Assembly (NCBI GenBank): GCA_964502145.1 | Contig: CAZCVI010000029.1 | Span: forward strand, 1-64,000 | Direction: 5' to 3' | Length of the DNA stretch: 64,000 bases | Origin: CAZCVI01 sp964502145 | GTDB taxonomy: Bacteria; Acidobacteriota; Aminicenantia; UBA2199 | Part shown: positions 1-6,589 of the stretch, piece by piece | Layout: each line of letters starts with the position of its first letter | Numbering within the stretch: position 1 is the first letter of the stretch | The notes under the pieces: generated by a model | Told to the model about the DNA's origin: nothing | Seen by the model: only the letters and a program-made list of their open reading frames with translations | The model's database searches: none | Position numbers and translations under genes: made by a program

Positions 1-35
1 TGGCGAAAATCAATCCAAATAAAGTTGCGCGATAG

Positions 36-54
36 TTGGCGGTGAATTCAGGTC
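36..54. repeat. Dispersed repeat end motif (TGGCGGTGAATTC)
   Basis: The motif TTGGCGGTGAATTCAGGTC also occurs near 23503-23522, 6501-6513, 37030-37045 (diverged) and inverted at 6343-6355 and 48741-48755. It looks like the terminal piece of a dispersed intergenic element that elsewhere carries 9-bp GTCCA units. Here only the end is in the window. Confidence 0.6.
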
Positions 55-92
55 TTCCCCAGGGGTTGAAATAGGCGCGGAGATGACTTATA

Positions 93-125
93 ATTATGCA
101 TCGTGCATAATGCATGATGCATAAT
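93..125. repeat. 33-nt palindrome upstream of the ATPase gene
   Basis: ATTATGCATC at 93-102 is matched exactly by its reverse complement at 116-125, and the centre is itself nearly palindromic. It ends 25 nt before the ribosome-binding site of the ATPase gene at 160. It could be an operator or a simple dispersed hairpin; the sequence does not decide. Confidence 0.5.
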
Positions 126-159
126 GAAAAAAAGAGAAAAAGACGATACGGGAGGCACA

Positions 160-1305
160 ATGAATCCCTTTGTATATGGCGAACGAGTCAGTGGCGATAA
201 TTTTTGCAACCGGGTGAGAGAAATCCGCGAATTGGCCTCCGAAATAAGCAGCGGCCAGAACATCATGATCTATTCACCCCGTCGCTTCGGCAAAACATCG
301 CTGATGGATGCGGTTCTAAAAGAAGTGGCAACAAAAGGCATTGTAACGTTATACATTGACCTTTTTCCGGTTATTTCAAACGAGGATTTTGTCCGCATCT
401 CTTTGAAAGCCGTGTCCAAGTTACTGGGCAACAATCCACAAACGATGTTAAAAAAGATTAAAACCTTTTTCTCCCGTATTTCACCCTCGCTTTCCATGAC
501 TCTTGGCGAAGATAGCACGCCTTCGGTGGGGATTAATTTTTCCAAGGCAGAAATCCTTCCAGCCTTGGAAGATATTTTCAGTGGCCTGTTTCGCTTCATT
601 CAAAGCAATAACAAAAGAGCTACGGTGGTGTTGGATGAATTTCAACAGCTCGGTGAATTGGAAGACACCCGGATTGAAAAAACTCTGCGTGGTATCATCC
701 AGGATCACCGGGAAATATCCTATGTGTTCATGGGCAGTAAGAAACATCTGATTTACGATATGTTCAACAACCCTGGACGCCCCTTTTTCAAAAGCAGTGC
801 CCACTTTCCCCTGGGAAAAATCAATGAACCGGAATTCGCAGCATTTGTGAAACAGAAGTTCCTGCAAACAAACCGCCCCATCAGCGACAGTAGTGCGTTA
901 TATATCGTCCAGGCGGCAGAATCACACCCGTATTATACCCAGATGCTGGCCCATACCATCTGGGAATATACCACTGCGGGCCAAGAGATAACGGTCACAC
1001 ATGTGCAATCCGCTGTAGAGAAGATATTGGAAAGAGAACAAGCTGCTTTCTCCAACCTTTGGGATAACCTGACCTTAAAACAAAAAAAACTGCTGCTGGC
1101 ACTGGCTTTAAAGAAACCGGATGATCAAGTATATTCAGCCCCATTCCTGGAAAAATACGGTTTGAATTCCGCTGGCACCGTGCAGCGGGGCATTGTCAGT
1201 CTACTGAATAAAGGTATTATTGATAAGGAAGGGGAGACCTTGGAGATTAATGATATTTTCTTGAAACTGTGGCTGATCAAACGGATTGCAATAACAACCC
1301 CCTGA
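160..1305 (+). CDS. P-loop ATPase of the archaeal-ATPase type
   Basis: A 381-residue AAA-like NTPase. Visible are a Walker A motif SPRRFGKTS (residues 39-47), a Walker B VVLDEF near residue 158, and a C-terminal part resembling a winged helix (LEKYGLNSAGTVQRGIVSLL). The family (PF01637-like) is found scattered in genomes with large repertoires; its cellular role is unknown. ATG 160 is chosen over the in-frame codon at 124 because GGGAGG lies 5 nt before it. The gene ends 21 nt before the convergent pth gene. Function beyond ATP binding is not inferable. Confidence 0.85.
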   Translation: MNPFVYGERVSGDNFCNRVREIRELASEISSGQNIMIYSPRRFGKTSLMDAVLKEVATKGIVTLYIDLFPVISNEDFVRISLKAVSKLLGNNPQTMLKKIKTFFSRISPSLSMTLGEDSTPSVGINFSKAEILPALEDIFSGLFRFIQSNNKRATVVLDEFQQLGELEDTRIEKTLRGIIQDHREISYVFMGSKKHLIYDMFNNPGRPFFKSSAHFPLGKINEPEFAAFVKQKFLQTNRPISDSSALYIVQAAESHPYYTQMLAHTIWEYTTAGQEITVTHVQSAVEKILEREQAAFSNLWDNLTLKQKKLLLALALKKPDDQVYSAPFLEKYGLNSAGTVQRGIVSLLNKGIIDKEGETLEINDIFLKLWLIKRIAITTP

Positions 1306-1326
1306 GTATTAATTTGCGGATGAGGG

Positions 1327-1926
1327 CTATTGGATCAATTTTTTCTTCTTATAGGCTTTTTCCATTTCAGCCCACTCCGTGGTCAGGGATTGTTCCAGTA
1401 GTTTGGCGGCTTCTTCTAAAAATGTGGGTAACACGATTCTTTCATCCTCGGAAAAAGGCCCCAATACATAAGAGGTAATATCCCGATGGGCGGGCCGCGA
1501 TATCCCTAAACGCAAGCGGCAGAAATCAGGAGTCCCCAATAACCCGGCAATCGAACGTAACCCATTGTGCCCACCTAAACCACCACTCCACTTGAACCCG
1601 ATCACACCAAAATCTATTTCCAAATCATCATGAACCACCAGTATCCGCCCCGGTGTGATCTTAAAGAATTGCATCATGGCAACCAGACTCTGACCACTTA
1701 AATTCATAAAGGTCATGGGCTTGAGAAAAAATACCCGCTCCGTGGCGCCCATCGGGGTGTAAGTGGCATACTCCCCCTTGAACTTCTCCTGCCAATTCAA
1801 TTCATTATAAAAAGAAAGGTTCTCCATCATCTGCCACGCTACATTGTGACGGGTACGGGCATACTCTTTCCCCGGATTCCCCAATGCCACTACCAACTGT
1901 ATGGATTCACCCGCTGCAACACTCAA
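1327..1926 (-). CDS. pth: Peptidyl-tRNA hydrolase
   Basis: Hydrolyses the ester bond of peptidyl-tRNAs that drop off the ribosome, recycling tRNA in the cytoplasm. The 199-residue protein carries the family signatures: GNPG (Asn17), RHNVAW with catalytic His27, the PMTFMN stretch, HDDLEIDFG and the GGLGGHNGLRSI loop. Length matches bacterial Pth. The start is TTG at 1926, directly abutting the TAA of the repressor gene, with AAGGAG inside the end of that gene, so translation is probably coupled. Association with an S24 repressor rather than the usual ribosomal-protein/prs context is unusual. Confidence 0.95.
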   Translation of the reverse strand: MSVAAGESIQLVVALGNPGKEYARTRHNVAWQMMENLSFYNELNWQEKFKGEYATYTPMGATERVFFLKPMTFMNLSGQSLVAMMQFFKITPGRILVVHDDLEIDFGVIGFKWSGGLGGHNGLRSIAGLLGTPDFCRLRLGISRPAHRDITSYVLGPFSEDERIVLPTFLEEAAKLLEQSLTTEWAEMEKAYKKKKLIQ

Positions 1927-2625
1927 TTACAACTCCTTGCCCACCCAGGCGGCCACACCCAGGATATAATCCAATATGGATTTCTTATGGCTCATCTTGA
2001 ATTTTTCTATGGGGTACTGGCGATTATCAGGGAAAATAGTTAACGTCCAATCCTCCTTGGAAAACCCGACACGTTTGATGGTGAGATTGGGTTCCTCTTC
2101 TTCAGGGGTCAGGTTCACCAGATAGATACGGTTGGGGTCCGGGTTTTGCAATTTGTCCGGGTCACGATTAAATAAGATCAAATCGTCATCCGCCAGGGTA
2201 GGAAACATCGAGTCTCCAGAAGCGCGCGTTAAAAACGGCTTGAACATCCCTTTCAAATAGTTTTTCTCAAAGACTTTATAGCCGGTAATGGAACGATCTG
2301 AAATATTGGAAAGATTTCCACAGGCAATCGGTTCAATTTCTTCTACCAACTGGTAGCTGTCCTTAAACTCGGTGGCGTGCTTGATCAAATCCTGGGCCAT
2401 TGATTCCGGCACCATCTTTTCAGGGGTGAACAACTGATATGGCTCCATCTCCAAAGCGCTGGCAATCGCCATCACCTGGTCCTCATTGAATCGACGCTCC
2501 CCTCGTAACATCGAGTTGATCAGGGTCGGATCGATATCAATTCGTTGGGCTAAATCTTTGCGAGACATATCACGCTTCTTGATCTCGTCAATCACAATGT
2601 TGCGAAAATTCTTTAAATATTCCAT
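1927..2625 (-). CDS. XRE-family repressor with S24 peptidase domain
   Basis: A 232-residue phage-type repressor. Residues 8-66 form a Cro/CI helix-turn-helix (MSRKDLAQRIDIDPTLINSML). The C-terminal half is a LexA/CI S24 domain with SGDSMFPT (Ser139) and TIKRVGF (Lys184), the Ser-Lys dyad. A Cys102-Gly103 pair in the linker could be the autocleavage site, as in UmuD; LexA normally uses Ala-Gly. The gene is divergent from the tail-gene remnant at 2938-6278 and its own -10 region overlaps an operator-like half-palindrome, so it probably represses both directions and is inactivated by DNA damage (inference). Confidence 0.9.
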   Translation of the reverse strand: MEYLKNFRNIVIDEIKKRDMSRKDLAQRIDIDPTLINSMLRGERRFNEDQVMAIASALEMEPYQLFTPEKMVPESMAQDLIKHATEFKDSYQLVEEIEPIACGNLSNISDRSITGYKVFEKNYLKGMFKPFLTRASGDSMFPTLADDDLILFNRDPDKLQNPDPNRIYLVNLTPEEEEPNLTIKRVGFSKEDWTLTIFPDNRQYPIEKFKMSHKKSILDYILGVAAWVGKEL

Positions 2626-2627
2626 AG

Positions 2628-2662
2628 TACAATATATTAATATAAAAAAGCGTTGATGTCAA
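2628..2662 (-). promoter_or_regulatory. Repressor promoter with overlapping operator half-site
   Basis: On the minus strand TTGACA (2657-2662) is followed after about 17 nt by TAATAT, and the start site falls within a few bases of the ATG at 2625, so the transcript may be nearly leaderless. TACAATATATTAAT at 2628-2641 resembles the operator at 2701-2716 (TACAAT-4 nt-ATTGTA), which suggests autoregulation. Confidence 0.6.
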
Positions 2663-2691
2663 ACGAAAAGAACATAAATAATTATTTTTTC

Positions 2692-2720
2692 TTGACAGAG
2701 TACAATGTGTATTGTATAAT
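2692..2720 (+). promoter_or_regulatory. Consensus sigma-70 promoter with internal operator palindrome
   Basis: TTGACA (2692-2697), a 17-nt spacer and TATAAT (2715-2720) form a full-consensus promoter reading into the phage-like genes. A perfect inverted repeat TACAAT-GTGT-ATTGTA (2701-2716) fills the spacer and touches the -10 box, the expected place for the S24 repressor to block transcription. Confidence 0.8.
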
Positions 2721-2937
2721 TGGTGTATAAGATATAATATGGATTGCGAACAATGAATAAAGATATTTTGATGCCGAACAAGTTGTGGGATGATTCACTA
2801 TGTATTCGAGTCAGTCCTGATTTATGCGCCGATGCGTTCTTCCTCGTTTCGGAATGGGGGAAGTGGGGGCGAAAAATTGGGAAAATAGAGTGGACTTGGC
2901 GGGTCAGGAATCAGCAAGGAAAAAAAAGGAGGTCAAA

Positions 2938-3249
2938 ATGAAGCAAAACGTCATTGATTTTTTAGGTAAGAAGTTCCCCAAGAAGTGGTATTCCATTAAA
3001 GAGCTGCAAAGTGATTTTTGTGTTTCCAGGGATACTATATATTACTGGTTGGAAAAATTCGAGGTGCCGACGTTCAAGATTAACAATTCACCGTTTGTTT
3101 TGAAGGAGAACCTGATTAACTTTTTATTGCGCTCAAACAAGGAAAGTTACAGCGAGGACCGGTTGGTAGGTTTTGAGTTTGTGATTGATGACCTGGAACA
3201 ATTCAGTCAGATGCGGGAAAAATTGGAAACCAAAAACGCCCGTCTTTAA
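2938..3249 (+). CDS. Small helix-turn-helix protein (excisionase-like)
   Basis: A 103-residue protein with YSIKELQSDFCVSRDTIYYW near its N-terminus, a helix-turn-helix pattern like excisionase/MerR-type small DNA-binding proteins, followed by a charged helical tail. ATG 2938 is preceded by AAGGAGGT. It is the first convincing gene after the promoter at 2692-2720. It may be an early phage regulator or terminase-small-like protein; only DNA binding is supported. Confidence 0.7.
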   Translation: MKQNVIDFLGKKFPKKWYSIKELQSDFCVSRDTIYYWLEKFEVPTFKINNSPFVLKENLINFLLRSNKESYSEDRLVGFEFVIDDLEQFSQMREKLETKNARL

Positions 3250-3278
3250 TCGGGCACGAAGTAGGAGGCACAAGCGAA

Positions 3279-3575
3279 ATGATATTAGGAATGCCTGTTG
3301 TACTAATCACTGCGGTGGCAGTGTACATGGTGGTAACGGTGATTACCACGGAGTATTTGAAGAAGATTCTTTATGTGGTGGATATTAAAAACAACCGGCA
3401 CTCGTTGTTGCTGAGCTGGCTGGTGGGGGGATTTTTCTATCTGCTGATGTTTGTGTTGGAAATCCAGGAGGTGACCTTCTCGTCTTTCGTGTTATTTGTG
3501 GTCATCACGGGATTTCTTAACACGGGTTACCGGTTCACCTTATTAAAGCAGTGGATTCGGAACTTCATGAAGTAG
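3279..3575 (+). CDS. Small membrane protein, holin-like by context
   Basis: A 98-residue protein with three hydrophobic segments (about residues 4-22, 43-62 and 66-84) and a basic C-terminus. TAGGAGGC precedes ATG 3279. It is part of the phage-like operon, 29 nt after the HTH gene. Size and topology fit a holin or another phage membrane protein, but no diagnostic motif is present and I do not recognise a family. Confidence 0.6.
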   Translation: MILGMPVVLITAVAVYMVVTVITTEYLKKILYVVDIKNNRHSLLLSWLVGGFFYLLMFVLEIQEVTFSSFVLFVVITGFLNTGYRFTLLKQWIRNFMK

Positions 3576-3730
3576 GGGTAAAAAATTGGCTATGAAAAAC
3601 AAGTCTTTGTGGCAAACGGGGGTAAAGGGGGGAAGAGGCGGGAAGCATTCTTTGTGGGAACAGGGTATGATTATAGCGAAGTTTGAAATGAATGAAACAA
3701 AAACAAATGACTTAAATGGAGGATATAAAC

Positions 3731-4138
3731 ATGAGTTCAGCAAATACGCATATGTTAGCCATTCTTAATGCCGTGGAAGGTTTGGGTTACACCTTCACCG
3801 ACGAGTACTTCGATTTTGACACCCTGCCCGTTTCCGGTGACAATAACGTGTACCGAGTCAGTGCCAAAACCGGGCCGTTGGGCAGCATGACGGGAAATCG
3901 CGTGGAAAAGACCAATGGTTTTGAAATCCACGTGGCGTTTAAGTTGCAGACCAGTAGCGACCGCAAGCAAGACTTTTACAACGTGCTGGATGCCAAGGAA
4001 GCGCTTGAAGACGCGATAGTCTTGGCCAGTAGCGCGGTGCAGGTCAGGATCATTGAAAACGCGATGTCCGGGATCAAAAACGATTATATCCTGCTAAAAT
4101 TAACCGGCGATGTCATTTACTGGTCTGATCTGGTTTGA
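3731..4138 (+). CDS. Tail terminator/minor tail-like protein
   Basis: A 135-residue soluble protein beginning MSSANTHMLAILNAVEGLG, preceded by a GGAGGAT ribosome-binding site. Size and position immediately upstream of a tail-tube gene correspond to the lambda gpU-type tail terminator in siphophage gene order. The alternating beta pattern and the C-terminal strand are consistent with that. Assignment rests on synteny rather than a motif. Confidence 0.55.
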   Translation: MSSANTHMLAILNAVEGLGYTFTDEYFDFDTLPVSGDNNVYRVSAKTGPLGSMTGNRVEKTNGFEIHVAFKLQTSSDRKQDFYNVLDAKEALEDAIVLASSAVQVRIIENAMSGIKNDYILLKLTGDVIYWSDLV

Positions 4139-4145
4139 TTGCTCT

Positions 4146-4200
4146 TTCATGATTGTCCAGAACGTCCAGTTAGTCCAGATTGTCCAGTTAGTCCAGCCAG
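4146..4200. repeat. 9-bp GTCCA minisatellite between tail genes
   Basis: Five near-identical 9-bp units (GTCCAGAAC, GTCCAGTTA, GTCCAGATT, GTCCAGTTA, GTCCAGCCA) fill the gap between the tail terminator-like and tail-tube genes. The same unit family recurs at 6371-6480, 23426-23490, 36996-37020 and in coding sequence near 55200-55280. Confidence 0.8.
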
Positions 4201-4279
4201 TAATCGGTAAAAACAAAAAAAACATAACGTGCCGCGGCAATAAAAAGAAACAAGGCCCGGTAAAGGAGGAAAAGTAAAA

Positions 4280-5311
4280 ATGAGTTTAATTCAACGAGAA
4301 AACAAAGTGGGTATGAAGCGTGGCAGTACCTGGGGAACAGCCGTTCAACCAGGTACAGGTAACGGTCTTTATGTCAAAGGCCACACGCCACCCAAGGGCG
4401 CCAGGAAACTGGTGACCAATGAAGATGAGTTCGGCAGGGGCATGGCCTCTTCGGGCGAGGTGTTGGAGTATGAAGCGCAGAGTGGTTCCATGTCCTTACG
4501 GTGTTACTGGGAAGGGTTGGAAGGTATTACGGCGTCATTGATGGGGTTGTATGGTTCCAGTGTTCCTGAAGCTGGCGTTGTGCGTCACAAGTTTAAGATG
4601 GCCACTTCTGCTGCCAGTGTATTTCATACCGTGGCTTGGGATGAAGGGGATGAGATTAAAGCCGTTAATTCCGCCCGTATTGTATCCGGTACATTTTCTT
4701 ATGCCGATGGGTTGAACCTGGATGTCAATTACATGGGCGACAAGGTAGACGTGCAGGGGTGGACCGCACCGCTGAGTGTGACCTATCCCAGCGAGGGGAA
4801 AGGGATTTTTAAGCTGAGCAATGCTACTGTGCAGATTAATGCAGTCGGGGATGTCGATTTTGTGAGCAATGACAATTTGCATCCGTCTGGGATTGATATC
4901 GCTATCACCCGTGGTTTTGAGGGCTTAGCTGTCACGGCGGGCAATAATGCGATTGGTGAACCAGTGGAAAAAGCAGCGCCTGTGGTTGAGATCACGCTGA
5001 CTTTTCCTAAAAAAGAAACGGTCACTGCAGCTTATTTTAATGCCTTTAATAACCGGGATTATAAAAAAATGCGGATCAAATACCAGGGTGATGATATTGA
5101 CGGGACTACTTCCAAGTATGAGATCCAGTTTGATTTCCCTAAACTGTTGATCATGGAAGCCCCAGATTTTGCTCAGGACACGCCGCTTCCCACCACTATC
5201 AAGTTAAAAGTGTTAAAAGCAGAGGTGGCTCCGGCCAACATGGAAGGTAATGTACCTTTTATTTATATCCAGAACACCGTGGGCGCTCTTTCCGGTTACC
5301 CCACCATGTAA
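4280..5311 (+). CDS. Phage tail tube protein
   Basis: A 343-residue protein resembling long-form siphophage tail-tube (major tail) proteins: N-terminal GMKRGSTWGT followed by repeated beta-strand segments such as GEVLEYEAQSGSMSLRC and a later VVEITLTFPKKETV. It would polymerise into the tube through which DNA passes. AAGGAGG lies upstream of ATG 4280. Order (terminator-like, tube, chaperones) is the canonical tail order. No capsid, portal or tape-measure gene is found in the window. Confidence 0.7.
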   Translation: MSLIQRENKVGMKRGSTWGTAVQPGTGNGLYVKGHTPPKGARKLVTNEDEFGRGMASSGEVLEYEAQSGSMSLRCYWEGLEGITASLMGLYGSSVPEAGVVRHKFKMATSAASVFHTVAWDEGDEIKAVNSARIVSGTFSYADGLNLDVNYMGDKVDVQGWTAPLSVTYPSEGKGIFKLSNATVQINAVGDVDFVSNDNLHPSGIDIAITRGFEGLAVTAGNNAIGEPVEKAAPVVEITLTFPKKETVTAAYFNAFNNRDYKKMRIKYQGDDIDGTTSKYEIQFDFPKLLIMEAPDFAQDTPLPTTIKLKVLKAEVAPANMEGNVPFIYIQNTVGALSGYPTM

Positions 5312-5319
5312 ATGCTGGG

Positions 5320-5450
5320 GGGCAAGGGATAACTAAAAACGTCCGAGGAGTTGGTAAAGTAAAAAGCAGTTAAACGCGGATGAACGCAGATGAAGGTGGC
5401 CCACATAATAAACCCACGCACATCTGCGGGATTCTGCTGGTTCGTGAGAT
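5320..5450. repeat. Degenerate GCGGATGAACGCAGATGAA-type repeat
   Basis: The gap between the tube and chaperone genes contains AACGCGGATGAACGCAGATG and, 40 nt later, an inverted-looking CATCTGCGGGATTCTGC. Short word repeats of this sort are common non-coding debris in many bacteria. No promoter or ORF is evident here. Confidence 0.5.
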
Positions 5451-5532
5451 AGTTGTTTAAGTGGAGTTTGGACGCAGAAATAAGAGAAATATAATAGAGT
5501 TAACAAATAGAAAAAAACATAAGGAGAATACC

Positions 5533-6003
5533 ATGAAATTAATTTTGAACGATTTTGACAATGTAGAAGAGCAAGGCAAGTGGTTTGAGTTACCGGAGAA
5601 CCCGGAATACAAGTTTAAGATCAAACCGATTACCCAGACGGATTTGCGCAAGAGTCGCAGTGACTATACGTCCATTAAATTCGACAAGAAGACGCATCAG
5701 AAAATCGAGGTAGAAGACCCGGAAAAGAAACGGGAAGTCACGGAAAGCTTGGTCTTGGATTGTGTGCTGGACTGGGAAGGGGTCAAAGAGAAAAACGAGA
5801 AAGGCAAGATCGTCAAAGCGACTTTTGCCCGGGACAAGTTTAAAAAACTGTTGGATCGTAACGCCAATTGGAAATTGTATGTGGCGTACAATGAAGAAGA
5901 CAATGAAAATGAAGCGGTTACGTTTTCCGGTTGGTTTATGAAGATCGCGTTGGACCCGGAAAATTTTGTTGAGGACGACACTGAAAATTTGTTAACTACC
6001 TGA
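5533..6003 (+). CDS. Tail assembly chaperone (gpG-like, short product)
   Basis: A 156-residue acidic/charged protein starting MKLILNDFDNVEEQGKWFEL with AAGGAG upstream of ATG 5533. Position right after the tail tube matches the lambda gpG class, which coats the tape-measure protein during tail assembly. Near its end, in frame, is the heptamer A-AAT-TTG (5985-5991), and a second open frame in -1 phase continues to 6278. The zero-frame product ends 12 nt after this site. Confidence 0.7.
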   Translation: MKLILNDFDNVEEQGKWFELPENPEYKFKIKPITQTDLRKSRSDYTSIKFDKKTHQKIEVEDPEKKREVTESLVLDCVLDWEGVKEKNEKGKIVKATFARDKFKKLLDRNANWKLYVAYNEEDNENEAVTFSGWFMKIALDPENFVEDDTENLLTT

Positions 6004-6278
6004 CATCTTGGCAGGACTGGTGGCGGGATTGGGAAGATCGCGCCGACAGTTTTTATGCCGGGTTGTCAGAGGAAAACAAGTTTACATTGAACTTTTGTCT
6101 GCGGGCGGTAAACGAGTTGAGTATAAGCTCGGGGTTGCTCAAAGGTTTTGTAGAGGAACTGGGTATGGCGTTAACCGAGCGCATGCGGTTTGTGCGCAAG
6201 CTTCATATGATCCATATTACGATGCAGAACATTGAGTACGAAAAACAAGAAGAACGGCGCAAAAGAAGCCAAAGATAA
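5533..6278 (+). CDS. Tail chaperone frameshift product (gpGT-like)
   Basis: A -1 slip at A-AAT-TTG (5985-5991) would join 153 zero-frame residues to 95 residues from the overlapping frame (continuing VNYLTSWQDWW), giving 248 residues ending RKRSQR. The downstream frame is open from just after a TGA at 5982-5984 and has no convincing start or ribosome-binding site, as expected for an extension reached by frameshifting. GAGGA at 5971-5975, about 10 nt upstream of the heptamer, resembles a stimulatory Shine-Dalgarno. CTGACA (6000-6005) can pair with TGTCAG (6064-6069). Programmed frameshifting here is the rule in long-tailed phages. Confidence 0.75.
5985..5991 (+). promoter_or_regulatory. Predicted -1 ribosomal frameshift site
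   Basis: The heptamer A-AAT-TTG fits X-XXY-YYZ in the zero frame of the tail chaperone gene. Flanking signals are GAGGA 10 nt upstream and a possible 6-bp stem whose first arm begins 8 nt downstream. Confidence 0.75.
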
Positions 6279-6284
6279 TACGTT

Positions 6285-6339
6285 AATAATAAGACAATAA
6301 TAAGACAAAAATAAGACAAAAATAAGACAGTAAAAAGAC
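6285..6339. repeat. 11-bp tandem repeat
   Basis: Five consecutive 11-mers: AATAATAAGAC twice, AAAAATAAGAC twice and AGTAAAAAGAC. They start 6 nt after the tail chaperone stop, where a tape-measure gene would be expected, and so mark the truncation point of the tail module. Confidence 0.85.
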
Positions 6340-6342
6340 CTA

Positions 6343-6513
6343 AATTCACCGCCAAGTTCTTGAAGTCGTTGTGGACGATCTGGACTATGTGGACGATGTG
6401 GACAATATGGACGAAGTAGACAAAAAATAACTCATGCTTTCGGTCCACATTGTCAATATCGTCCACTCTGTCCACGTCGTCCATGTGCTTTCAAGAAACT
6501 TGGCGGTGAATCC
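6343..6513. repeat. Large hairpin repeat element with 9-bp units
   Basis: A roughly 170-nt imperfect palindrome. The left arm starts AATTCACCGCCAAG and runs into about six 9-bp units of the type GTGGACGAT. The right arm is the reverse complement (GTCCA units, then CTTGGCGGTGAATCC). Partial copies lie at 36-54, 23426-23522, 36899-37045 and 48741-48755. With the 11-bp repeats at 6285-6339 it fills the 311-nt gap before the next gene; no ORF in it is credible. Confidence 0.8.
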
Positions 6514-6529
6514 AGCATCGTTGCTGACT

Positions 6530-6558
6530 TTGTGTTTTTGCGCAATTTCTATTATATT
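6530..6558 (+). promoter_or_regulatory. Possible sigma-70 promoter
   Basis: TTGTGT (6530-6535), a 17-nt spacer and TATATT (6553-6558) precede the membrane-protein gene at 6590. Weak match; placed just after the hairpin element. Confidence 0.4.
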
Positions 6559-6589
6559 TTTCTTTAAAAGCAAAAACCGAGGAAAACGG

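Noticed and set aside
2744..2941. A 65-residue frame overlapping the HTH gene start by ATGA
   Set aside because: Starts with TTG, no ribosome-binding site, unusual composition, and no recognisable family. It may be only leader sequence of the phage-like operon.
3586..3768. A 60-residue frame before the tail terminator-like gene
   Set aside because: It overlaps the well-supported gene starting at 3731 in another frame, has no ribosome-binding site and reads as low-complexity.
6434..6589. N-terminal extension of the 6590 membrane protein
   Set aside because: The extra 52 codons lie in the 9-bp hairpin repeat; ATG 6590 has a ribosome-binding site and begins a better membrane segment.
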